A stretch of DNA of 64,000 nucleotides from Caenorhabditis remanei (lineage: Eukaryota; Nematoda; Chromadorea; Rhabditida; Rhabditidae), in contig NW_026526144.1 in the NCBI RefSeq assembly GCF_010183535.1, forward strand, positions 207,055 through 271,054, read 5' to 3'. Below, piece after piece: positions 1 to 11,720 of the stretch (position 1 is its first letter; each line of letters starts with the position of its first letter). Below the pieces are notes generated by a model that did not search any database, was not told where the DNA came from, and saw only the letters and a program-made list of their open reading frames with translations. The position numbers and the translations under genes are program-made.

Positions 1-812
1 CAGCTATCACCTATTTCGAGAGAAGGAGAATCACAGTTTCGAAGTCTTGTGGGGGCTATATACAGAACCCGTGGTCTTGGATTTAGATATCCAGAAATGA
101 GACCATTTTCAGTGAGTTCATTATATTTGCCAGTTAAATAATGTTTCAATTGCAGGGCGAAGAACTTTTCATCATTGACCGACCTGACGACAGAAACACT
201 AAAACCGGAGAAACTCATATAATTTTGAAACGTCTCATCTTCCAACTACTAGGAAGAGCTTGTGAGTTCCCAACAGATATTCAAAAGTCAAACTGGACTC
301 TTCCTTATGAAGCATCGTATATCACTCAGGAAAATTTCCCAGAAGATCTATATTTAAACATGCGAAGTGAGTCACTCTCTAATTGCTTTCAATATAATTT
401 TTCGTTTACAGCCTTCTTCTTGCATTATTTGGGAATTAATGAGTCGGAGCTCGACAACAACGTTTGGTGTGATGACTTCTCCACACTGAAATGCCTCGCA
501 TCGTGGGATTCCATTGCTGCTAAAAAGAAAACGTATCGAACGCTCTCGCTCGCCAGAGCCGCTTATTTATCAAAGGACGGATTCCATTCATGTTTGAGGG
601 AGGCTTTGTAAGCAAAATCACACACACACCACATCAATTCTATTTTTTTTTCAGAAGAGAAATCAAACGTGCCACTTATTCACCACCTACTCAAGGTGAA
701 CGATTCGGAACATGGTCTTATAGAGACGTAAGCTACTACATGTTCTGTCAATTATGGACTACCCAAATTTCAGCGAAATTTGAAGCGCCAAGCACAAGTC
801 CAGACGCATTAA
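1..812 (+). CDS. 3' part of an unrecognised multi-exon protein gene
   Basis: Five exons can be joined in a single frame: 1-111, 156-366, 412-607, 655-727 and 774-812, ending at TAA (810-812). The introns are 44-47 nt, begin GTGAG or GTAAG and end in pyrimidine-rich CAG, as is typical for Caenorhabditis. The visible part encodes about 209 residues; the 5' end lies outside the window. The product is hydrophilic, with no membrane segment or signal peptide in the part seen, and the C-terminus is basic. I recognise no domain and assign no function. A polyadenylation-like AATAAA lies at 983-988. This gene is the only host protein-coding sequence in the window and marks the flank of the 5S/SL1 array. 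Confidence 0.75.
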
Positions 813-1212
813 TCAACAATCCACTCCAGAATCTCCCCCTACAAACATCTAATCACTTCGATCAACTAGTATCTGTTTATGACCCATCTTGTAAAATTTT
901 CTTGCTTCTTTTTGCCGTTTTTGCCCACTGATGACTCTTGTATCCCATACTATGTTGCCTGTAATATCAAAATGATTCCTTAAATAAATTATATTGGCTG
1001 GAATCGTTGTTAGCATTAATATATTGATTACCTCTAGATATAAATGGGAAGGAGTAAAGGGAGGGGAATGCGATGAATTTCGGCACTTTGCCCACGAAAT
1101 GGGCCACGTGGCCCAGAATATCGGCAGTATGGCCCGCCCTACGCGGGCCATACTGCCCATTTGATGGGCCACGTGGCCCATTTGCCGAGCCATGTGGCCC
1201 AAAATTACCTGA
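813..1212. other. Intergenic spacer between protein gene and array
   Basis: No coding sequence is supported. It holds the likely 3' UTR with AATAAA at 983-988, and a GC-rich palindromic cluster described separately. The first array-type sequence begins near 1213, just after a stretch (about 1198-1210) that resembles CCCAAAATTACCT from inside the array unit. Confidence 0.6.
1101..1200. repeat. GGGCCACGTGGCCC palindrome/hairpin cluster
   Basis: Two copies of the self-complementary GGGCCACGTGGCCC (1101-1114 and 1166-1179) and a third degenerate copy (around 1186-1200) flank a perfect 14-bp stem, 1123-1136 pairing with 1144-1157 around a 7-nt loop. The core CACGTG is an E-box. The segment could be a small foldback element or a structured boundary sequence. 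No target duplication could be defined. Confidence 0.6.
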
Positions 1213-1552
1213 GTTTTTTATTCTTCATTTACATTATCGAAAACTGCTTATGAATGTGTTCGTTTGATTTTTAATACTGTTTTCATCAATAAAACAATCC
1301 ATTTCATATGTTTATTTCAAGAATTAAGAAAAAAATTATTTTTCGCTCCAATTTTTTTTTCCATTTGCAAAAATTTGCAAAACATTCATAAAATTATTGA
1401 TTATTGATTTTCCTCATTTTCACGTTTGATTCATATTCGAGAAATGAAATCTACCAAGAAATTCATTTTGAAACTCTGATTCGGGTTACTGTCGATTTTT
1501 TTCAAATAGCGAAAATGAAATGTTCAAAACACTTATTTTCGAATTCTTTTTA

Positions 1553-1654
1553 GTTATTTTGTCTCCCCTAAAGGAGACGTTCCAAAATTTATAGCTAACG
1601 CCAAATTTCTTTGGGTCAGTTTTCGGGCGTACCTCAAACTTGGGTAATTAAACC
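1553..1654 (-). ncRNA. SL1 spliced-leader RNA gene, copy 1
   Basis: On the - strand the RNA begins with the 22-nt SL1 exon (1633-1654), followed directly by a GT splice donor. The intron-like half holds an Sm-type AATTTTGG stretch and a 3' stem formed by GTCTCC and GGAGAC. SL1 RNA is the snRNP-bound donor of the leader that is trans-spliced onto nematode pre-mRNAs. Length is about 102 nt if it ends at AAC before the T-rich tail; the 3' end is approximate. The exon is identical to the universal nematode SL1. The bases just after the donor differ from C. elegans as I know it. It sits opposite in strand to the 5S genes. This copy belongs to the edge unit without a 5S gene. Confidence 0.95.
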
Positions 1655-2012
1655 GAAGCTATCGGTGTGTCTCTAGACTTACGCAAACGCAGCGGCCGAC
1701 ACCAATCGAGGCTCGCGACCGTCACTATCTTTTCACTACTCTTCTTCTTCTTCTTCACTTCCCAAAATTACCTATCCAAACTTGGGTAATTAATTCGGGA
1801 CACACACTAACTCTCAAACTTGGGTAATTAATTATTGAAAAAGTCTCAAACTTGGGTAATTAAGTCTTTACACAAACTCTCGAACTTGGGTAATTCTACC
1901 CACTTTCATCGAGTTGTCATCATCTCACTACCACTCCTCCTCCTCTCTAACCGCCATCGATTCTTTCCGATTTCCTCCCCATTTTTATACGAAGATTGGC
2001 GTTGAGAGAAAT

Positions 2013-2131
2013 GCTTACGACCATATCACGTTGAATGCACGCCATCCCGTCCGATCTGGCAAGTTAAGCAACGTTGAGTCCAGTTAGTACTTGGATCGGA
2101 GACGGCCTGGGAATCCTGGATGTTGTAAGCT
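2013..2131 (+). rRNA. 5S rRNA gene, copy 1
   Basis: This is a 119-nt sequence starting GCTTACGACCATATC and ending GTTGTAAGCT. Its ends pair with each other to form helix I. It has the internal control region expected of an RNA polymerase III type 1 promoter, and a T5 termination run (2131-2135) follows directly. The product is the 5S RNA of the large ribosomal subunit. The sequence agrees with the Caenorhabditis 5S rRNA as I know it. The neighbouring SL1 gene lies ~350 bp downstream on the opposite strand. Confidence 0.97.
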
Positions 2132-2477
2132 TTTTGCCTTTTTTATTCTTCATTTACATTATCGAAAACTGCTTATGAATGTGTTCGTTTGATTTTTAAT
2201 ACTGTTTTCATCAATAAAACAATCCATTTCATATGTTTATTTCAAGAATTAAGAAAAAAATTATTTTTCGCTCCAATTTTTTTTTCCATTTGCAAAAATT
2301 TGCAAAACATTCATAAAATTATTGATTATTGATTTTCCTCATTTTCACGTTTGATTCATATTCGAGAAATGAAATCTACCAAGAAATTCATTTTGAAACT
2401 CTGATTCGGGTTACTGTCGATTTTTTTCAAATAGCGAAAATGAAATGTTCAAAACACTTATTTTCGAATTCTTTTTA

Positions 2478-2579
2478 GTTATTTTGTCTCCCCTAAAGGA
2501 GACGTTCCAAAATTTATAGCTAACGCCAAATTTCTTTGGGTCAGTTTTCGGGCGTACCTCAAACTTGGGTAATTAAACC
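2478..2579 (-). ncRNA. SL1 RNA gene, copy 2
   Basis: Same sequence as copy 1. The SL1-exon-like cluster upstream of this gene is interrupted 206 bp from its start by the transposon at 2789. Confidence 0.95.
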
Positions 2580-2788
2580 GAAGCTATCGGTGTGTCTCTA
2601 GACTTACGCAAACGCAGCGGCCGACACCAATCGAGGCTCGCGACCGTCACTATCTTTTCACTACTCTTCTTCTTCTTCTTCACTTCCCAAAATTACCTAT
2701 CCAAACTTGGGTAATTAATTCGGGACACACACTAACTCTCAAACTTGGGTAATTAATTATTGAAAAAGTCTCAAACTTGGGTAATTAA

Positions 2789-3045
2789 AGGCGTATTGTG
2801 GTCTGTTGTGATGTTTTCATATTATAATATATGAATTTCGGCCAGTTCATTTTCATACTTCAAAAATTTTAAAAATCGGTCCACGAGCCGCTGAGAGCGA
2901 GCGCCGGAAAGTTTGGTCATTGAAAGGGTCGCGAAAAATTGGGCGCGCTGGCCTAGAATTCTCCACTTCGGCCATCTCAATTTTTTGAATGCGCACACGT
3001 TTTTCACTTTATTTTCGATTGTTTCCGATCGTTTTTTTCAGTTTT
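2789..3045 (+). repeat. Left terminal inverted repeat of the Kolobok element
   Basis: 257 bp, the reverse complement of 6236-6492 with no length difference. An open frame occurs in it twice, once in each inverted repeat, and is not taken as a gene. Near identity of the two repeats points to recent activity. Confidence 0.9.
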
Positions 3046-3218
3046 TCGCTGTATCGCCTTTGTTTTTTGACTTAAAAAAACAATTTATTTAACAAAAATA
3101 CAAAAAATTAATTTTAGCGGTTTGTCGACAACTGGTGACGGTGGAAAAGCGAAAACGAACACAGCGGATGGATAGAAGGTAAGAAATGATGAAAATAATG
3201 CGAAATGTAGGTAGTAGT

Positions 3219-5765
3219 CTACATAAATTTGGGAAATTCAAGTAAAACTGTTAGTTTCTTCGTCGTAACTATCATCGAACTCATCCGAGAAGTCGCAATC
3301 GTCTTTCTTTTCCCATACTTGTAAATCCGCGTTATATGAATTGAAAAAATCAATACATATTTCTTCATGTTCATCAGCTTCCTCTTCCTCTTCTTCATTA
3401 TTTGTTTCTGCTGAACACTTGAAGTGAAAACTAATTTTTTTTGAAATTTTGCCAATTTACCTAGATGCTCTCTTGCCATCTCAAGAATTCGCCTTCTCCA
3501 ATCAAAACTGGCGGAAGAAAGGAATTTTCTATGAGTAACCTTTTTAAGCGATTTATTAAAATGTGATTTTTTTCCAGCCACTTGACGTATACCGCTCTTT
3601 TCTTCCAGTTTAAGGTAGTTCCAGTGAATAACCGACAATTTGACTCTGAGAGAAAACGAGTTGGCACGGCTGAAAATTTATCTTTCTCAAAATTTTTCAA
3701 AAAAAAATTTTGCCAGAACGTACAAAAACGTGTTTTTCGGATGATATGTTAACGCCACGTTGTTAAAACTTTCCACCTGACTTGTCGAAAAGAACGGTGA
3801 CACGTGCTCCAAGTCTTTCAGTCTTTTCTTCTCAGTGGACATGTCGAGAAGAAGCTGCCAAGCTTTCTTATGATGCGGATTCGCCAAATCAAAATACCCC
3901 GATCCGTTAATATTTCCATGATCGCAATGAAATACTGTTGAAAATTGATAACCTCCGATTTCCTATAAAGTTCAACTAGGCAATTTCATGCAGTTAGTGT
4001 ATTTACTTTGAAATTATCATGGACATTTTGAGTATGGTAGAAAAACGAAAGGAATTTTTCAACGGCAAGCTTGCCGTTTCCTCCTGACGTTCCAATGGAC
4101 CAATATAAATGATTTCTCAATGGTTCGATCCATCTTTTGGCAGGTCTCATTTGCACTTGGTCTTGCTTCTGAAGAATTTTTCTTGCTTTCTTAGTTTTCT
4201 TTTTCATAAAATTGTTTTTCTCATGTTTCTGTTTAGAAATACTCTTACTTTCCAGAGAATTTTTTGTAAGTTTCGAGCGAAGTGCCATCCGTCAAACATT
4301 TGCTTGATATTCGGAAACTTTTTTGCCAGAAGCTTTCCAACGGCGGGATCTCTGTCAGTGGTTATAGACGAAACCGTGATATTCAGTGTTGCATTTGCGA
4401 GCGTTTTTACAAATCGATCAAGAGATAAATCTAGTGATTTCGGCTCAAGACTTTTTGAAGATTCTGAGAGTACAAACTGTTTGCCTATAGTTTCTTTGAA
4501 TTACTTGCCGTTCTGTGAGCTTTTCTTCACATGCTCTACATCAACCACAAAATTCGTTGCCACATCGATCAAAGCGTATCGGCAGTTCAATGCAGAAAAG
4601 CCAGGGGAATCGTATTGAGCGTCTCCAGATAGATCGAGAGATCCTCTCTGAAGTCAATTTTCTGTTTATTTTTCTGTCAACACCCTACTTTTTCAGCTTC
4701 TTCTACAACAATTTCTAGTACTTCCTTTTGCAGTTTATCGTACTCTTCCGTGACTAAAGGAGCTACATGATTTCTGATAGTTTTGCAGTGTTCCGACTCC
4801 GTGAGAATTGGAATACGAAGCGTTTCACAACACGTAGAGAATTTCTGAATAACTTATTTCACTTTCAGTTCTAGGATTTTTTACGAACATGGTAAGACAT
4901 TCCTGTGACAGAGCAAGCTGTAGAAATGTCTCGATTGACCATAAAGGATTTTCCATCTATCATTCTCTGAGACGAACACCAGTTCCATGTACACTGACAA
5001 CTGTTGCAAGTCAGATTCATCTGAAACACTTTTTTCCGAGAGAATTCTTCAATGTTACGTACGGAAATGTTGGCTCCAGAAACGCGTTCTTTATCAAATC
5101 CCACATCTGATGAATGACAATTTCTACAATAGAGAATTGCATTTAGAAGGATAGAATGATCGACAATGATATAATCGATAAGTTTCACATCTTTTTCTTC
5201 CAAATCGACGTCTTCTTGTTCCTTTTTTTCATCTTCTGTTGGAATGTACTCCTACAATGACAAAAATAACCCATTCAGATTTTTCCTGTGTGTGTAAACT
5301 AGTATTTATGAAATTACAAAAAGTTTTCAGAAATATAGCAATGTTCGTTTTTCTCATAGTATGCGAATTTCTCGATTTCTATATGTTCCATTGAGAGTTC
5401 CACGGAAAAAAACTCACAAAATCGTTTTTTTCTTCTAACACCTCCTCATTTACAACTACGAAATCGTCGTCAAACAACATATCATCTTCAAAATTCAAAT
5501 ACACTGGGGTCTCGGCTTCAGACAAGTTTTCTTCTTGTGATCTTCTCGTTTCATATGGAATTCCGTATCTCGAACGGCGCGGAGCAGCTTTCGGCACATG
5601 CTCCCGACAGATAAATAATCGAGACGTTGCTCCCAAGACCCGCTGTTGAAAGTCATTTCCCAGTGTACGAAACCAAATTTCAAGAGACTCATTGTTCCGT
5701 GGAACTCGTGTCATGTCTGATTGCATTCGGATATCTAGGCAATAAGCACATTTCGATCTCGGCAT
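3219..5765 (-). CDS. Kolobok-type THAP-domain transposase (multi-exon)
   Basis: The ATG is at 5765-5763. Exon 1 (5765-5418) starts with a C2CH THAP zinc finger (CAYC near residue 6 and CREH near residue 55), which binds transposon ends. It is followed by a Glu/Asp-rich stretch and splices at GTGAGT to an exon starting at 5251 with two CxxC pairs. Later exons hold the catalytic core. SGDAQYDSPGF (about 4600) gives the first acidic position. TTDRDP plus DGWHFARNL (about 4370-4290) gives the second region. RNHLYWS (about 4110) follows, and TSQVESFNN (about 3780) carries the probable last acidic residue. DSPG, WH and NHLYW blocks are characteristic of Kolobok-type transposases. The exon 2/3 junction near 4900 has no strong donor in the needed phase, so a small lesion or a non-consensus donor is possible. 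The rest reads open across introns. The 3' end is approximate. Confidence 0.75.
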
Positions 5766-6235
5766 TTTTACCCTGAACGAAGCCTTGTCAGAAATACAAC
5801 TGAAATGAAAAACTTTTCGAAACTTCCTCAAGTATTAAAAAAACGGAAAATTTCAAGATTTATAGTTTTCACATAAAAACTTTTCATTTTCCAGGTCACC
5901 ATCCAATCATCCGTCCGTCTGCTTCTCCGCCGTCAGTCTTCCGTCGTCGCGAAACTCGGATATAACCTTTCCTTTTACAATGTGTACAATAAGCTAGTCT
6001 AGAAACGTGTAGTGGCGGCGAGCAATATTAGGGTTAATCAGAGTTTAGGAATAAGATTTCTATGTTGGAAACAAAGTTTTTTTCATAAATTCTGATCAAC
6101 TTTAAAAAAAACTCGCTGCATCCTCGCGGTTCTTGGCTCAAATTTTTAGAATAAATAATATACTTTAACAATAATTTTATGAATAAAATAACTTTTTAAT
6201 ATTAATTTAATGTTATTTTCTCCAAAACGTTTTTT

Positions 6236-6492
6236 AAAACTGAAAAAAACGATCGGAAACAATCGAAAATAAAGTGAAAAACGTGTGCGCATTCAAAAAA
6301 TTGAGATGGCCGAAGTGGAGAATTCTAGGCCAGCGCGCCCAATTTTTCGCGACCCTTTCAATGACCAAACTTTCCGGCGCTCGCTCTCAGCGGCTCGTGG
6401 ACCGATTTTTAAAATTTTTGAAGTATGAAAATGAACTGGCCGAAATTCATATATTATAATATGAAAACATCACAACAGACCACAATACGCCT
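6236..6492 (-). repeat. Right terminal inverted repeat of the Kolobok element
   Basis: Partner of 2789-3045; it ends ...ATACGCCT before the second TTAA. The 5' end of the transposase gene faces this repeat from about 470 bp away, so promoter elements probably lie between. Confidence 0.9.
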
Positions 6493-6645
6493 TTAAGTCT
6501 TTACACAAACTCTCGAACTTGGGTAATTCTACCCACTTTCATCGAGTTGTCATCATCTCACTACCACTCCTCCTCCTCTCTAACCGCCATCGATTCTTTC
6601 CGATTTCCTCCCCATTTTTATACGAAGATTGGCGTTGAGAGAAAT

Positions 6646-6764
6646 GCTTACGACCATATCACGTTGAATGCACGCCATCCCGTCCGATCTGGCAAGTTAA
6701 GCAACGTTGAGTCCAGTTAGTACTTGGATCGGAGACGGCCTGGGAATCCTGGATGTTGTAAGCT
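6646..6764 (+). rRNA. 5S rRNA gene, copy 2
   Basis: Intact 119-nt copy, the first after the Kolobok insertion and 925 bp from copy 1 once the insertion is removed. Confidence 0.97.
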
Positions 6765-7110
6765 TTTTGCCTTTTTTATTCTTCATTTACATTATCGAAA
6801 ACTGCTTATGAATGTGTTCGTTTGATTTTTAATACTGTTTTCATCAATAAAACAATCCATTTCATATGTTTATTTCAAGAATTAAGAAAAAAATTATTTT
6901 TCGCTCCAATTTTTTTTTCCATTTGCAAAAATTTGCAAAACATTCATAAAATTATTGATTATTGATTTTCCTCATTTTCACGTTTGATTCATATTCGAGA
7001 AATGAAATCTACCAAGAAATTCATTTTGAAACTCTGATTCGGGTTACTGTCGATTTTTTTCAAATAGCGAAAATGAAATGTTCAAAACACTTATTTTCGA
7101 ATTCTTTTTA

Positions 7111-7212
7111 GTTATTTTGTCTCCCCTAAAGGAGACGTTCCAAAATTTATAGCTAACGCCAAATTTCTTTGGGTCAGTTTTCGGGCGTACCTCAAACTTG
7201 GGTAATTAAACC
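7111..7212 (-). ncRNA. SL1 RNA gene, copy 3
   Basis: Intact copy at +465 to +566 from its 5S gene, the standard spacing. Confidence 0.95.
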
Positions 7213-7570
7213 GAAGCTATCGGTGTGTCTCTAGACTTACGCAAACGCAGCGGCCGACACCAATCGAGGCTCGCGACCGTCACTATCTTTTCACTACTCT
7301 TCTTCTTCTTCTTCACTTCCCAAAATTACCTATCCAAACTTGGGTAATTAATTCGGGACACACACTAACTCTCAAACTTGGGTAATTAATTATTGAAAAA
7401 GTCTCAAACTTGGGTAATTAAGTCTTTACACAAACTCTCGAACTTGGGTAATTCTACCCACTTTCATCGAGTTGTCATCATCTCACTACCACTCCTCCTC
7501 CTCTCTAACCGCCATCGATTCTTTCCGATTTCCTCCCCATTTTTATACGAAGATTGGCGTTGAGAGAAAT

Positions 7571-7689
7571 GCTTACGACCATATCACGTTGAATGCACGC
7601 CATCCCGTCCGATCTGGCAAGTTAAGCAACGTTGAGTCCAGTTAGTACTTGGATCGGAGACGGCCTGGGAATCCTGGATGTTGTAAGCT
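7571..7689 (+). rRNA. 5S rRNA gene, copy 3
   Basis: Intact; heads the 918-bp unit. Confidence 0.97.
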
Positions 7690-8028
7690 TTTTGCCTTTT
7701 TTATTCTTCATTTACATTATCGAAAACTGCTTATGAATGTGTTCGTTTGATTTTTAATACTGTTTTCATCAATAAAACAATCCATTTCATATGTTTATTT
7801 CAAGAATTAAGAAAAAAATTATTTTTCGCTCCAATTTTTTTTTCCATTTGCAAAAATTTGCAAAACATTCATAAAATTATTGATTTTCCTCATTTTCACG
7901 TTTGATTCATATTCGAGAAATGAAATCTACCAAGAAATTCATTTTGAAACTCTGATTCGGGTTACTGTCGATTTTTTTCAAATAGCGAAAATGAAATGTT
8001 CAAAACACTTATTTTCGAATTCTTTTTA

Positions 8029-8130
8029 GTTATTTTGTCTCCCCTAAAGGAGACGTTCCAAAATTTATAGCTAACGCCAAATTTCTTTGGGTCAGTTTTC
8101 GGGCGTACCTCAAACTTGGGTAATTAAACC
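8029..8130 (-). ncRNA. SL1 RNA gene, copy 4
   Basis: Intact; 7 bp closer to its 5S gene because of the ATTGATT deletion. Confidence 0.95.
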
Positions 8131-8488
8131 GAAGCTATCGGTGTGTCTCTAGACTTACGCAAACGCAGCGGCCGACACCAATCGAGGCTCGCGACCGTCA
8201 CTATCTTTTCACTACTCTTCTTCTTCTTCTTCACTTCCCAAAATTACCTATCCAAACTTGGGTAATTAATTCGGGACACACACTAACTCTCAAACTTGGG
8301 TAATTAATTATTGAAAAAGTCTCAAACTTGGGTAATTAAGTCTTTACACAAACTCTCGAACTTGGGTAATTCTACCCACTTTCATCGAGTTGTCATCATC
8401 TCACTACCACTCCTCCTCCTCTCTAACCGCCATCGATTCTTTCCGATTTCCTCCCCATTTTTATACGAAGATTGGCGTTGAGAGAAAT

Positions 8489-8607
8489 GCTTACGACCAT
8501 ATCACGTTGAATGCACGCCATCCCGTCCGATCTGGCAAGTTAAGCAACGTTGAGTCCAGTTAGTACTTGGATCGGAGACGGCCTGGGAATCCTGGATGTT
8601 GTAAGCT
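8489..8607 (+). rRNA. 5S rRNA gene, copy 4
   Basis: Intact 119-nt copy in a standard unit. Confidence 0.97.
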
Positions 8608-8953
8608 TTTTGCCTTTTTTATTCTTCATTTACATTATCGAAAACTGCTTATGAATGTGTTCGTTTGATTTTTAATACTGTTTTCATCAATAAAACAATC
8701 CATTTCATATGTTTATTTCAAGAATTAAGAAAAAAATTATTTTTCGCTCCAATTTTTTTTTCCATTTGCAAAAATTTGCAAAACATTCATAAAATTATTG
8801 ATTATTGATTTTCCTCATTTTCACGTTTGATTCATATTCGAGAAATGAAATCTACCAAGAAATTCATTTTGAAACTCTGATTCGGGTTACTGTCGATTTT
8901 TTTCAAATAGCGAAAATGAAATGTTCAAAACACTTATTTTCGAATTCTTTTTA

Positions 8954-9055
8954 GTTATTTTGTCTCCCCTAAAGGAGACGTTCCAAAATTTATAGCTAAC
9001 GCCAAATTTCTTTGGGTCAGTTTTCGGGCGTACCTCAAACTTGGGTAATTAAACC
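8954..9055 (-). ncRNA. SL1 RNA gene, copy 5
   Basis: Intact copy, standard spacing. Confidence 0.95.
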
Positions 9056-9413
9056 GAAGCTATCGGTGTGTCTCTAGACTTACGCAAACGCAGCGGCCGA
9101 CACCAATCGAGGCTCGCGACCGTCACTATCTTTTCACTACTCTTCTTCTTCTTCTTCACTTCCCAAAATTACCTATCCAAACTTGGGTAATTAATTCGGG
9201 ACACACACTAACTCTCAAACTTGGGTAATTAATTATTGAAAAAGTCTCAAACTTGGGTAATTAAGTCTTTACACAAACTCTCGAACTTGGGTAATTCTAC
9301 CCACTTTCATCGAGTTGTCATCATCTCACTACCACTCCTCCTCCTCTCTAACCGCCATCGATTCTTTCCGATTTCCTCCCCATTTTTATACGAAGATTGG
9401 CGTTGAGAGAAAT

Positions 9414-9532
9414 GCTTACGACCATATCACGTTGAATGCACGCCATCCCGTCCGATCTGGCAAGTTAAGCAACGTTGAGTCCAGTTAGTACTTGGATCGG
9501 AGACGGCCTGGGAATCCTGGATGTTGTAAGCT
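9414..9532 (+). rRNA. 5S rRNA gene, copy 5
   Basis: Intact 119-nt copy in a standard unit. Confidence 0.97.
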
Positions 9533-9878
9533 TTTTGCCTTTTTTATTCTTCATTTACATTATCGAAAACTGCTTATGAATGTGTTCGTTTGATTTTTAA
9601 TACTGTTTTCATCAATAAAACAATCCATTTCATATGTTTATTTCAAGAATTAAGAAAAAAATTATTTTTCGCTCCAATTTTTTTTTCCATTTGCAAAAAT
9701 TTGCAAAACATTCATAAAATTATTGATTATTGATTTTCCTCATTTTCACGTTTGATTCATATTCGAGAAATGAAATCTACCAAGAAATTCATTTTGAAAC
9801 TCTGATTCGGGTTACTGTCGATTTTTTTCAAATAGCGAAAATGAAATGTTCAAAACACTTATTTTCGAATTCTTTTTA

Positions 9879-9980
9879 GTTATTTTGTCTCCCCTAAAGG
9901 AGACGTTCCAAAATTTATAGCTAACGCCAAATTTCTTTGGGTCAGTTTTCGGGCGTACCTCAAACTTGGGTAATTAAACC
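9879..9980 (-). ncRNA. SL1 RNA gene, copy 6
   Basis: Intact copy, standard spacing. Confidence 0.95.
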
Positions 9981-10338
9981 GAAGCTATCGGTGTGTCTCT
10001 AGACTTACGCAAACGCAGCGGCCGACACCAATCGAGGCTCGCGACCGTCACTATCTTTTCACTACTCTTCTTCTTCTTCTTCACTTCCCAAAATTACCTA
10101 TCCAAACTTGGGTAATTAATTCGGGACACACACTAACTCTCAAACTTGGGTAATTAATTATTGAAAAAGTCTCAAACTTGGGTAATTAAGTCTTTACACA
10201 AACTCTCGAACTTGGGTAATTCTACCCACTTTCATCGAGTTGTCATCATCTCACTACCACTCCTCCTCCTCTCTAACCGCCATCGATTCTTTCCGATTTC
10301 CTCCCCATTTTTATACGAAGATTGGCGTTGAGAGAAAT

Positions 10339-10457
10339 GCTTACGACCATATCACGTTGAATGCACGCCATCCCGTCCGATCTGGCAAGTTAAGCAACGT
10401 TGAGTCCAGTTAGTACTTGGATCGGAGACGGCCTGGGAATCCTGGATGTTGTAAGCT
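10339..10457 (+). rRNA. 5S rRNA gene, copy 6
   Basis: Intact; heads the 917-bp unit. Confidence 0.97.
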
Positions 10458-10795
10458 TTTTGCCTTTTTTATTCTTCATTTACATTATCGAAAACTGCTT
10501 ATGAATGTGTTCGTTTGATTTTTAATACTGTTTTCATCAATAAAACAATCCATTTCATATGTTTATTTCAAGAATTAAGAAAAAAATTATTTTTCGCTCC
10601 AATTTTTTTTCCATTTGCAAAAATTTGCAAAACATTCATAAAATTATTGATTTTCCTCATTTTCACGTTTGATTCATATTCGAGAAATGAAATCTACCAA
10701 GAAATTCATTTTGAAACTCTGATTCGGGTTACTGTCGATTTTTTTCAAATAGCGAAAATGAAATGTTCAAAACACTTATTTTCGAATTCTTTTTA

Positions 10796-10897
10796 GTTAT
10801 TTTGTCTCCCCTAAAGGAGACGTTCCAAAATTTATAGCTAACGCCAAATTTCTTTGGGTCAGTTTTCGGGCGTACCTCAAACTTGGGTAATTAAACC
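10796..10897 (-). ncRNA. SL1 RNA gene, copy 7
   Basis: Intact; 8 bp closer to its 5S gene than usual. Confidence 0.95.
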
Positions 10898-11255
10898 GAA
10901 GCTATCGGTGTGTCTCTAGACTTACGCAAACGCAGCGGCCGACACCAATCGAGGCTCGCGACCGTCACTATCTTTTCACTACTCTGCTTCTTCTTCTTCA
11001 CTTCCCAAAATTACCTATCCAAACTTGGGTAATTAATTCGGGACACACACTAACTCTCAAACTTGGGTAATTAATTATTGAAAAAGTCTCAAACTTGGGT
11101 AATTAAGTCTTTACACAAACTCTCGAACTTGGGTAATTCTACCCACTTTCATCGAGTTGTCATCATCTCACTACCACTCCTCCTCCTCTCTAACCGCCAT
11201 CGATTCTTTCCGATTTCCTCCCCATTTTTATACGAAGATTGGCGTTGAGAGAAAT

Positions 11256-11374
11256 GCTTACGACCATATCACGTTGAATGCACGCCATCCCGTCCGATCT
11301 GGCAAGTTAAGCAACGTTGAGTCCAGTTAGTACTTGGATCGGAGACGGCCTGGGAATCCTGGATGTTGTAAGCT
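11256..11374 (+). rRNA. 5S rRNA gene, copy 7
   Basis: Intact 119-nt copy in a standard unit. Confidence 0.97.
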
Positions 11375-11720
11375 TTTTGCCTTTTTTATTCTTCATTTAC
11401 ATTATCGAAAACTGCTTATGAATGTGTTCGTTTGATTTTTAATACTGTTTTCATCAATAAAACAATCCATTTCATATGTTTATTTCAAGAATTAAGAAAA
11501 AAATTATTTTTCGCTCCAATTTTTTTTTCCATTTGCAAAAATTTGCAAAACATTCATAAAATTATTGATTATTGATTTTCCTCATTTTCACGTTTGATTC
11601 ATATTCGAGAAATGAAATCTACCAAGAAATTCATTTTGAAACTCTGATTCGGGTTACTGTCGATTTTTTTCAAATAGCGAAAATGAAATGTTCAAAACAC
11701 TTATTTTCGAATTCTTTTTA

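Larger units (their letters stand above)
1213..2788. repeat. 5S/SL1 tandem array, segment 1 (array edge)
   Basis: The array begins within a unit, immediately after where a 5S gene would end, so the first unit lacks its 5S gene. It runs to the TTAA at 2785-2788 where the Kolobok-type transposon enters. Standard unit length measured between 5S starts is 925 bp (for example 6646 to 7571). Confidence 0.93.
2789..6492 (-). mobile_element. Kolobok-type DNA transposon (3,704 bp)
   Basis: The element interrupts the array at a TTAA inside an SL1-exon-like copy and is flanked by TTAA on both sides (2785-2788 and 6493-6496). Removing the element and one TTAA restores an exact 925-bp unit. Ends are AGGCGTATTG...CAATACGCCT, with inverted repeats of 257 bp (2789-3045 and 6236-6492) that match base for base over their translated stretch. 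TTAA duplication, 5'-AGG ends and a THAP-domain transposase are the known combination for the Kolobok superfamily. The transposase gene is on the - strand. piggyBac shares TTAA but not the THAP domain or this transposase type. Confidence 0.88.

Noticed and set aside
2822..3007. 61-aa open frame, repeated at 6274-6459
   Set aside because: It lies wholly inside the Kolobok inverted repeats and appears twice for that reason; no gene features.
10515..10796. 93-aa open frame in an array unit
   Set aside because: It arises only because a deletion shifts frame in one array unit; other units have stops there, and the region is 5S/SL1 spacer.
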